NCBI GenBank assembly: GCA_001953115.1
Contig: LSSL01005066.1
Span: 1 to 10,450, forward strand
From: Smittium mucronatum
Taxonomy: Eukaryota > Kickxellomycota > Harpellomycetes > Harpellales > Legeriomycetaceae
Reading direction: 5' to 3'
Length of the DNA: 10,450 nt
Shown here: in pieces, positions 1-6,981 of the stretch
How positions within the stretch are numbered: the stretch's first letter is position 1
Layout: every line of letters starts with the position of its first letter
The notes under the pieces: model-generated
What the model saw: only the letters and a program-made list of their open reading frames with translations
What the model was told of the DNA's origin: nothing
The model's database searches: none
Position numbers and translations under genes: made by a program

Positions 1-343
1 CTGTATTTACCTGGGCAAATGTAAGAATTTGTGGATTCGATTTCTGCAATGTAGCTGGGGAGTTAACTTTTAGTGTTGTGGTTTTTCTGCGATTCTATTG
101 TTTTTCTCCCGCTGAAAGCTTAGAGAAGAGAGAGTTTTAGCACCAGCATGAAGCTGATTAAAGATTTTTTAGACCCTCCCCCACCAAGGAGTTTGAGTTT
201 TAATTTAAAGAACGCACAAAAAATTAAAGTAAACAAATATTTAAAGTTTATTATTCACACCAATGTTATGTAAACAAGATGCAAAAAGGAGCAGATTGAA
301 TACGATTTAAAGTCACCCCTATAGTGAAATCTAATAATAAAGA
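1..343. other. Left-edge spacer; 3' flank of RPS2, possible 5' end of another minus-strand gene
   Basis: No gene is recognised here. The right part is the 3' flank of RPS2. The left 140 bases are less AT-rich than the spacers further on. On the minus strand a pyrimidine tract (about 137-121) is followed by a stretch with few ATGs that ends in CCCAG and then GTAAATACAG at position 10, which looks like a 5' splice donor. This would fit a leader exon of a minus-strand gene running off the left edge. On the plus strand an open frame runs from base 3 to a TAG at 138-140, and a 42-codon ORF lies at 148-276 starting MKLIKDFLDPPPP. None resembles a known protein, so all are unproven. Confidence 0.2.
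247..252 (-). terminator. Candidate poly(A) signal for RPS2
   Basis: The minus strand reads AATAAA about 92 nt past the RPS2 stop codon, a reasonable distance for a short fungal 3'UTR. The hexamer is common by chance in AT-rich DNA, so the call rests on position only. Confidence 0.35.
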
Positions 344-1159
344 TTAATATTTAATCTTTTGATCTTTAGCCAAGAAGGCGGAAAATTCTTGGTAAGGATC
401 AGCAGTGAAGTGGGTTTCAGTCCACAAGTCAGGGGTCAAGAAAGAGTAAGAGTTACCAATAGCAGCAAAAGTTGCCTTGACAAAGTTACCCAAAGTTCTA
501 GTAGAACCACGGGAAGTAGTGTAAACATCGGTGATACCAGCCAAACTCAACAATTTCTTTGGGGTAGGAGCAGCGACAATACCAGTACCGTGGGGAGCAG
601 GGACCAATCTACATACAACGGAACCACACTTTCCGGTGAGTTTTGAGGGAACGGTGTGGGGTTCACCAATTCTGGATCCCCAGTAACCTCTACGAACAGG
701 GATGACAGAGAGTTTAGCCAAGATAATGGCACCACGGATGGCGGTGGCAACTTCCTTAGCGCATTTAACACCGAGACCTACGTGACCGTCAGAATCACCG
801 ATGGCAACAAAGGCTTTGAAACGGGTACGTTGACCAGCACGGGTTTGCTTCTGAACAGGCATAATCTTCATAACTTCATCCTTCAACTTGGGCAAGAAGA
901 AATCGACGATCTGGTACTCCTTGACAGGGAGAGAGAACAGATAGATTTGCTCCATAGATTTAATTTTTCCCTCCTTAACGAGACGGCCGAGCTTGGTTAC
1001 TGGAACCCAGGCTTGCTCTCCATCATCTCTTCTTCCTCTTCCGCGGGAACCTCTTCCACGATCACCTCTACCGCGGTCTCCTCTTCCACGATCTCCTCTT
1101 CCGCGTCCACGTCCAAATCCGCTTCTATCGCGACTATCGGCCGGTCTTGAGTCAGCCAT
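344..1159 (-). CDS. RPS2: 40S ribosomal protein S2 (uS5), RPS2
   Basis: Small-subunit ribosomal protein uS5 of the cytosolic ribosome; the family lies near the mRNA entry site and contributes to decoding accuracy. It has 271 residues, a normal length for eukaryotic Rps2, with no intron in the coding part. Order: an N-terminal Arg/Gly tail (about residues 15-42) with three DRGRG units; the eukaryote-type segment [20 protein letters not shown] (about 62-81); the S5 double-stranded-RNA-binding domain with [19 protein letters not shown] and [20 protein letters not shown]; the C-terminal S5 domain with [32 protein letters not shown] and [13 protein letters not shown]; then the eukaryotic tail [10 protein letters not shown]...PYQEF. 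The start is supported by an in-frame TAG two codons upstream (TAG CAA ATG) and by family length. RGG tails of Rps2 are known substrates of PRMT3-type arginine methyltransferases; methylation here is inferred. Confidence 0.98.
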   Translation of the reverse strand: MADSRPADSRDRSGFGRGRGRGDRGRGDRGRGDRGRGSRGRGRRDDGEQAWVPVTKLGRLVKEGKIKSMEQIYLFSLPVKEYQIVDFFLPKLKDEVMKIMPVQKQTRAGQRTRFKAFVAIGDSDGHVGLGVKCAKEVATAIRGAIILAKLSVIPVRRGYWGSRIGEPHTVPSKLTGKCGSVVCRLVPAPHGTGIVAAPTPKKLLSLAGITDVYTTSRGSTRTLGNFVKATFAAIGNSYSFLTPDLWTETHFTADPYQEFSAFLAKDQKIKY

Positions 1160-1162
1160 TTG

Positions 1163-1369
1163 CTATATTTAAGAAAAGGCGTTAAAAGTTGATTCTGATA
1201 TTTAGATTGGTATTTTTGCAGAAATAACACTAGATCGTTTAAAAGCCCCAAATTATAATATCATCAAGGTAAAGAGGATTCGATTTCATTTTTCGTATAA
1301 TATTCAAATCAGTCCGGCTGGAAGCGAAAAAATTAGAAAAATGACTAATAATAATGTGAATAGACTTAC
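1163..1369 (-). other. Probable 5'UTR intron of RPS2
   Basis: On the minus strand a perfect GTAAGT donor (1369-1364) is followed by a TTTTAAC branch-like site, a CCTTTTCTT tract and a TAG acceptor ending at 1163, three bases before the RPS2 ATG. The span is 207 nt, longer than the introns of the CreC-like gene here. Removing it deletes upstream ATGs, including the one opening a 16-codon ORF at about 1294-1244, and would give a leader with no ATG before RPS2. Upstream of the donor is a C/T-rich tract (about 1417-1400), typical of ribosomal-protein gene starts. Inferred from splice signals only. Confidence 0.42.
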
Positions 1370-3570
1370 ATAATCTTATTATATGTATTTGTTTAACTTC
1401 AAATAAGAAAAAGGGGGTGACAGCAGATTCGAAAATTTATCACTGAAAACTCCAAAGGAATTTTCATAGACCTAACATGACATTTTAATTTATACATTGA
1501 AATTGAATCTGCATCAGATGCAAAAAAGTCGTTTTTATTGGTCTGATTTCAGAACCTTTAATTTTTTTTTTTATTCGTATAACTGAATTATTATCAACCT
1601 TTTATTGGATAATTAATTCAACATAAAAAATCCTATTCAAAAAAATTACTATTCTGATTTGTATAAAAAAAATTTCTGAAATTTGTGCGAGAAACCAACC
1701 ATCAAATAAATGACTAGTATTAATGAGATTAAAGTGATAACAACATTTTAGGGGAATATAAATTAATCAATTAAATTAATTATTACCCATTTAATATTAA
1801 ATTCCTTGCATAGGTGGTGGTATAATTATGGATATCACTGATAATCCAATAGTTTTAATCTAATTATATATGAGGTTTTTGAAAAAATTTATTGGCATAG
1901 CTTTTTTATTATTTATCAAAACAGTCTGTTGAAATCAAATAAGAAGAGGGAATGGATTTATACAAGAGCAGAAGATATAAAGCTTCATGATTGGATTTCA
2001 GTAGAAGTGATGGAAGATGAATAGTTCAACGCATGATTAAATTAGATGCCATATTAGAGGGTTTTTGTTGATATACTTATAATGAGCTATTGGGATAAAG
2101 TAAATTGAAAATATATTTAGAAGTCAAAAATGGTGTTGATATAAATATATTAAATCCATTTTTATATAAGTCAGATTTTTAAATACCGTTAAAAATGACA
2201 GATCATTTTGTGTCGAAATGGTTTATTTGTGCTCTGGATTTAGGAACTATATATATTAACCGGTAATATTTGCAAACGAGACTGAGTTAGTTTTATAATG
2301 ACATAATTGTGGTTTGAGTTCATTGAAAGGCGAGTTAGAAAAACTGTCATAAATTAAAATTGTTTTTGTATTTTAATATAGAATACCTCACCATTTTCCA
2401 TTTATTATAAAGTTAAAATCGTAATCATTTACATTTTATTATATAATTATGGTAGTGTAAAAAAAAGTTGAGCTCGTCTTTTTATTTTACAAGGATTTTG
2501 TGTCAAGATCATGCTGATAATTTTAATTATTCTATTTAACCTGCCGTATAGCCGAGTAGAAAAATTTTTAATAGTGGGGGTATTTTCAAATTTATACTAT
2601 GGAGAGATGAATACATAATTAATATTAGAAGTTATTTGTGTAATCAAACATAGTCTCTGGTGCAAAAGTGGTCAAATATGTGAAATTTATAAAAACTATT
2701 AGTACAAAAGGCGTATTTGGTATTTCCCGTACTTTTATACAATTAAAATGGCTATTTTTGAAGATATATCCCATAAATATCCAATAAATGAAATATCGAG
2801 TATGCCCTTTCTAATTTATTTTAATTCAGATTTCCTTTTACAAGTAAAATATATCTCATTAAACTTAAGCGCAATTTTCACAATCTTATTTGAGCCCATG
2901 CAGATGGATTGTTGGATAATCAAAGATAAGGGATATATAAGATCTTAACTCTTTCTAATAATAAGCAGCAATATTGGTATTAATGGTTGTAGAAAACAAA
3001 CTAGAATAAATCTGAGTTTTCTAGTTCTTCTATCAATACACTGGTAGGTTATTTTTTTCTATTTGTTTTAGAAAGTTTGAAATCACGATGCAGTATTCGA
3101 AATCTAAAAACTTTATGGTGGATATCAAAATATGCAAGGAAGAGGGGAAAGGGAAGTAGGGAGAGAGAGGGTTGGTTTTCTGAGACTATAATAAAGCATA
3201 TTATTTTGATTGGAGTTTTTTGTTTATTGGGAGGATGTTTAATGTAAGTTTGCCTTTTTGCGAATGAACTGATGCATAAATTACACTTGTTATATTCTTA
3301 ACAGAAATATTCTCTTTAGCCATACTCAAAGACGTGGCGTATAAATAATGAAGCAATTTGATTAAATAAAAAGAAGGATTGGTGTGACCAAGATTTACAA
3401 TTATTTTTGATTTGGTGAAAAAATGTTATGAAGTATCTTGAAATAACACAATAGATATATGTTTTCAACATGCAGGGTCTCAAAATAGTTAAATAGCCGA
3501 TTTAGAATTCAATTGAGTTTTAAATACTTATCTATTGAAATTGTCAAAGAAATATTATCTTATATTCACA
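1370..3570. other. Long AT-rich intergenic stretch, no convincing gene
   Basis: About 2.2 kb of strongly AT-rich DNA with many poly-A/T runs. No frame holds a recognisable protein. Short open stretches exist: 1845-2024 on plus (59 codons, no early ATG, with KKREWIYTRAEDIKLHDW), a neighbouring plus frame through about 2030-2270 interrupted by several stops, a 47-codon frame ending near 2788, and a 66-codon ATG ORF at 2748-2948 rich in I/F/L. They could be chance or an eroded gene. The last 100 bases hold the leader of the KCTD-like gene, including a tiny upstream ORF at 3470-3496. No tRNA or rRNA was seen. Confidence 0.6.
3144..3171 (+). other. G-quadruplex motif in a polypurine tract
   Basis: Four G-runs (3144-3147, 3151-3153, 3159-3161, 3169-3171) are separated by loops of 3, 5 and 7 bases, which meets the usual G3+N1-7 rule. 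The motif is in a nearly pure purine tract (3136-3171, one T) within otherwise AT-rich spacer, about 400 bp upstream of the KCTD-like gene. Folding in vivo is not shown. Confidence 0.6.
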
Positions 3571-4410
3571 ATGTCAAACTCAAGCGGAAACCAGACGATA
3601 TGCTTAAACGTTGGGGGGGTGCGATACGAAACGAACTTTAATACATTGAAATCTAAACCAGAAACTTTACTAGGAAGATTTTTTGTCGATCAAAAGAATT
3701 ACAAACCTCCAAACAATAATGGAGAGTACTTTTTTGACAGGAATGGTAGGATATTCGAGAGTATATTGAATTGGTATAGGAGTCAAGGAAAAGATATTTC
3801 AGAATTTTTTAGTGAAGGTCAGATGGGCGACATTGTTGTTATTGAAGAGTTGAAATATTTCAAAATTCCATATAGCGACTCGTTTGTAAATTTAGCAAAC
3901 CGAATAAGCAACAAATCTAGCAGTATACTGATGGACTTTTCCCAAACTATCCTCAAATTATGCATCATAGCAACGGATAGCTGTATGGCTGAATTCGCTC
4001 TGTATCCTCCAAAACATCAGGGAGATTATCACTGCTATGGAAAATATGAGTTCGACAGTAACTCAATAGAAACTGTGGGGTTTACACCAGTTCAATCGCA
4101 GAAGAGTGGATTTGGAGATTTTCTACCACCACCAAGACCTGGATGCGCATTCAAAATCCCAATTCCGTGTACATTATACAAACAATTGCTTCCAGCCCGT
4201 CGATTTGATCATCCCAGTTTTGTAGAGAAAGTAGTCGTGATTTTGAGGAAGCAGTTGCCTAGCATAAAGATTGTTAATGACGAATATATGTGGATAGTTT
4301 GTGGATTTTCTGATGAAGGAGATATAGCTCCCATAAACTCAGAGGTCAAACAAGAAAAGATTCAAACATATCCATTCCCGAAAAACGATTTAGGACCTTT
4401 ATCAAAATAA
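3571..4410 (+). CDS. BTB/POZ (KCTD/T1-type) domain protein
   Basis: 279-residue protein with an N-terminal BTB domain of the K+-channel tetramerisation (T1/KCTD) type at about residues 8-102: ICLNVGGVRYET, then LLGRFF, EYFFDRNGRIFESILNWYR and ELKYFKIPY. This fold makes homo-oligomers; several KCTD proteins act as substrate adaptors for cullin-3 ubiquitin ligases. There are no transmembrane segments, so it is not a channel. The remaining ~175 residues form no domain I recognise; they include a proline-rich stretch (FLPPPRPG) and a hydrophobic strand near YMWIVCGF. An alternative in-frame TTG lies 12 codons upstream at 3535, but ATG at 3571 is preferred because it has A at -3 and the BTB domain follows directly. 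No intron is needed. The Cul3-adaptor role is inferred from the fold only. Confidence 0.9.
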   Translation: MSNSSGNQTICLNVGGVRYETNFNTLKSKPETLLGRFFVDQKNYKPPNNNGEYFFDRNGRIFESILNWYRSQGKDISEFFSEGQMGDIVVIEELKYFKIPYSDSFVNLANRISNKSSSILMDFSQTILKLCIIATDSCMAEFALYPPKHQGDYHCYGKYEFDSNSIETVGFTPVQSQKSGFGDFLPPPRPGCAFKIPIPCTLYKQLLPARRFDHPSFVEKVVVILRKQLPSIKIVNDEYMWIVCGFSDEGDIAPINSEVKQEKIQTYPFPKNDLGPLSK

Positions 4411-4415
4411 CTGTT

Positions 4416-4421
4416 AATAAA
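4416..4421 (+). terminator. Candidate poly(A) signal of the KCTD-like gene
   Basis: AATAAA begins five bases after the stop codon TAA (4408-4410). That is very close, so a later signal may be used instead. Confidence 0.3.
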
Positions 4422-4521
4422 CTACTAACAAGGTTTCTCATCACGCATTGAACCCCTTTTTAAAATCGTGTAAATAACATAGTAATCCTATCCATCAAAT
4501 TTTAAAATTATAAAGCCCAGT

Positions 4522-4553
4522 ACTTTTTTTGAAAAAAAAGTCGGATCCCGACT
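4522..4553. repeat. Two overlapping hairpins
   Basis: First hairpin: ACTTTTTTT pairs with AAAAAAAGT (9 bp, 2-nt loop, 4522-4541). Second: AGTCGG pairs with CCGACT around ATC (4539-4553). They share AGT, so only one can form at a time. Similar T/A blocks recur at 5497-5512, so this may just be slippage in an AT-rich spacer. Confidence 0.55.
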
Positions 4554-5033
4554 CATTTTAATCCTATTTATCTGTTATAAAACTTTGTGCCGAATAAATA
4601 ATATTCGTTTAAAACCTTGTTTTTATCCAATATTGTATTTTGACACTTTTTTTAAAACAAAAATTATTTTTAAAGATTGGATTTTGATACATTAAAAAAT
4701 TGATACATTCAAATATTAGGGACGCTTTTGATAATTGTTTGAAAATGTGTTGAATTTTTTTTTTTTTTGAATAAACAACACTTTTTTTCCTGATACACAA
4801 CCATGGGCTTAATCTTACTACAATTCAAGCGTCAGCGTCTGATATCCGAAAGTAGCCGAAATGAAGATATCGGACATTCCGATGCTTATCTTTTAAACTA
4901 AAATTTTATGGGAGAGTTTTTATTCTTATTATTATTTTAAAAACTGGTCGGCAATTCCTCCATACTATCAGACATTCCCTTTTTTACAAAACATATATCA
5001 ATCTATGTCCAGATAGGCTGTAATAATAATACC

Positions 5034-5069
5034 AAAATCACCGCCAAATAAAAAACCAAAGGTGATTTT
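5034..5069. repeat. 9-bp inverted repeat
   Basis: AAAATCACC (5034-5042) is the exact reverse complement of GGTGATTTT (5061-5069), with an 18-nt AT-rich loop. No gene end is next to it. Function unknown. Confidence 0.5.
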
Positions 5070-5552
5070 TCACAATAAAACTAAAGTGTTCGATTAAACT
5101 TTACAGTAAATAATAAATTCATATACGGGAAATCTACAACTAGCTGTATTTTCTGGAAATGTAATAAATGAAGGCCAGTTAAACGGGTAATTTTTGGTAA
5201 CCATTTTGAAATTGAAACTAGTTTTTTTTGTACTTTTAAATCCAATTTCAATACAGCAAAACTCCCCCGTATATATTTTAGCGTAGCTTATATCCAGCTC
5301 AGATAAAAAAATAAATCTGTGTTTGATATTTCAATCCGATATGTAAATTTCCTATCATCTTTTATTTTACCCGGTGAATCTAATTTAAAATACCGCAGTT
5401 TTATGAAATCTGCTTTCTAAGTTCAAAAAATATACGTGCATATTTGATCAGTCCAATTAATTTAGTCTGATCAGAAACAAACTTTAAATCTATATATTTT
5501 TTTTAAAAAAAAGCTGGTGGCAAATAATAGACTCTCACTTTCTTTTATTTGG

Positions 5553-5560
5553 TATAAATA
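5553..5560 (+). promoter_or_regulatory. TATA box of the ketopantoate hydroxymethyltransferase gene
   Basis: TATAAATA lies 109 bp upstream of the ATG, at a distance that allows a short leader. It is the best TATA-like match in the last 150 bp, but the spacer is AT-rich. Confidence 0.45.
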
Positions 5561-5668
5561 TATCCAATTGATCCCAAGTTTCTTAATATTAAATTTTCGA
5601 ACTCAGTTTTCGGACTTCCAGTATATTAAGCATTTAAATAACCATAGACTTGGGCAAATTCATAAATA

Positions 5669-6640
5669 ATGTTCCGTATAAACAAACCAGCTACTTCAAT
5701 TTTGCAAATATGTAAGTCAACGTCTTTTAAAACTCGCATGTATAGTGCACAACCAGAGTTCAAACCCAAAAAAAAAACGATTTTGGACATAAACAAAAAA
5801 CATTCTGCTGGCGACAAGATGGTCATGATAACTGCTCACGATTATCCTTCAGCCAAGGCAGCTAATCAAAATACTGTGGATATTGTACTTGTCGGCGACT
5901 CCCTCGCGATGACCATTTTGGGCTACGAAAATACCCTTGAGCTTAAACTAGATGAAATGATTCATCATTCTAAAGCGGTTTCCCGCGCCCTATCCATACC
6001 TTATCTCGTAAGTGATTTGACCTTTGGTTCGTATAATAAATCAAACGATATCGCTATCGACAGTGCCATCCGCATGCACAGCGAGGGCCATGCTGACTGC
6101 GTCAAGCTGGAAGGCGGAAATCCTTTTATTTGCGACCGTGTCCGACACATTATCGGATGTGGCGGTGTCTCCGTGTGTGGTCATATCGGCCTCACTCCCC
6201 AATCAAGCTCTTCTCTTGGCGGATTCCGCGTCCAAGGAAAATCGCTCAGTGCGGCTACCTCTCTCATCGAGCAAGCCCTCAATCTCGAACTCGCCGGGTG
6301 CTCGCTTATCGTTCTCGAAGCCATGCCGGAATTTCTGGCTGCCGGAATAACTAAACTCTTGAACGTACCCACTTTTGGTATCGGTGCTGGAAGGTTCACC
6401 TCTGGTCAAATAGCTGTTTCTCCCGACATTGCTAACTTTTCCAATTTGCCTAATCTTCCTAAATTCGTCAATAACTATGAAAATCTCGGTTCTCGTCTCT
6501 CCGATGCCATCGAGAAATTTTCCAGCGATGTCACTCAGGGATCTTACCCACACCAAACTAAACACGTTTATAATGTAGATCCAAGAATAAAAGATGAAAT
6601 CCGATCATTCTTTATTAAGCAATACAACATAGAAATCTAA
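5669..6640 (+). CDS. panB: 3-methyl-2-oxobutanoate hydroxymethyltransferase (ketopantoate hydroxymethyltransferase)
   Basis: Transfers a hydroxymethyl group from 5,10-methylene-tetrahydrofolate to 2-oxoisovalerate, giving ketopantoate, the first committed step to pantothenate and CoA (yeast ECM31). 323 residues. Residues 1 to ~35 are rich in R/K/S/T with no acid until E29, a mitochondrial-type presequence. The TIM-barrel enzyme follows with family residues in place: MITAHDYPSAKAA; LVGDSLAM (Mg2+-site Asp); DEMIHH; VSDLTFGSY (second Mg2+ Asp); VKLEGG (Lys and Glu); GHIGLTPQS (His); GGFRVQGK; IVLEAMP (Glu); GIGAG; TSGQ. After TSGQ the usual V-Y-H-D-x-L-G segment is altered to AVSPDIAN; the Asp remains. 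The start has A at -3 and an in-frame TAA two codons upstream. No introns. The central part is far richer in G+C than both ends. It converges with the CreC-like gene. Confidence 0.96.
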   Translation: MFRINKPATSILQICKSTSFKTRMYSAQPEFKPKKKTILDINKKHSAGDKMVMITAHDYPSAKAANQNTVDIVLVGDSLAMTILGYENTLELKLDEMIHHSKAVSRALSIPYLVSDLTFGSYNKSNDIAIDSAIRMHSEGHADCVKLEGGNPFICDRVRHIIGCGGVSVCGHIGLTPQSSSSLGGFRVQGKSLSAATSLIEQALNLELAGCSLIVLEAMPEFLAAGITKLLNVPTFGIGAGRFTSGQIAVSPDIANFSNLPNLPKFVNNYENLGSRLSDAIEKFSSDVTQGSYPHQTKHVYNVDPRIKDEIRSFFIKQYNIEI

Positions 6641-6981
6641 ATTCGGAATCTTCCCTCCCCGCTATTTTTAATTCCTCCGAAAAACCTACTCAACTCATCA
6701 ATATTACTCCTTAGATCTATATAGCACATTTACTTCCTCACCATCTTTCCCAACCCATTAATCTTATAATTCAATCTCTTGCTCAAAGACTATCATGGTT
6801 TTATCTCTTTGTATTTCAAAAATATTTTGCTTATACCTACCACTAATATCTAATAACGGACTTTACATGAATTAATTTTTGTTATTTTCTTTATTAAATA
6901 AATTACGATATGCTATAATAACAAAAAAAGTGTTATATTTCAGAATCAATACTGTATTTTTTAAATGTTTTCAGGGTTGAT
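6641..6981. other. Convergent 3' spacer between panB and the CreC-like gene
   Basis: The first ~150 bases are C/T-rich on the plus strand (the 3' flank of panB), then AT-rich. No ORF of note. It holds the poly(A) signals for both genes. Confidence 0.6.
6890..6902. terminator. Palindromic bidirectional poly(A) signal
   Basis: TTTATT (6890-6895), one A, then AATAAA (6897-6902): AATAAA on both strands. It lies about 257 nt past the panB stop and about 87 nt past the CreC-like stop, so it could serve both convergent genes. A second minus-strand AATAAA (6986-6981) overlaps the CreC-like stop codon. Confidence 0.5.

Larger units (their letters stand above)
4411..5668. other. AT-rich spacer with small inverted repeats
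   Basis: About 1.26 kb between the KCTD-like gene and the pantothenate gene. No coding frame is credible. It contains several short palindromic elements: 4522-4541 and 4539-4553 (overlapping hairpins), 5034-5069 (9-bp arms), a perfect 10-bp palindrome TCTGATCAGA at 5466-5475, and a T8A8 block at 5497-5512. The final ~120 bases carry the promoter and leader of the downstream gene. Confidence 0.6.

Noticed and set aside
32..43. GGATTCGATTTC resembling a reversed tRNA B box (also at about 1277)
   Set aside because: No matching A box, anticodon arm or acceptor stem at the right distance on either strand.
359..1150. Plus-strand frames across RPS2
   Set aside because: Antisense shadows of a strongly conserved gene; S/T-rich products come from the reverse of Arg/Gly codons.
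997..1251. 84-codon minus-strand frame overlapping the RPS2 start
   Set aside because: It is the RPS2 Arg/Gly tail read in another frame (giving an E/V-rich protein), and its first codon is TTG.
1244..1294. Minus-strand frame with LYLDDIIIWG, resembling the YxDD motif of reverse transcriptases
   Set aside because: Only about ten residues fit. The flanking sequence has none of the other reverse transcriptase blocks, the frame stops right after, and it lies inside the probable RPS2 leader intron. Short YxDD matches are expected by chance in this window.
4609..4800. 63-codon minus-strand ORF, Lys/Phe-rich
   Set aside because: Composition is that of random AT-rich DNA with poly-A/T runs; no motif, no supporting context.
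6024..6565. Four alternative frames on both strands inside panB
   Set aside because: They exist because the panB core is rich in G+C and so poor in stop codons; none resembles a protein.
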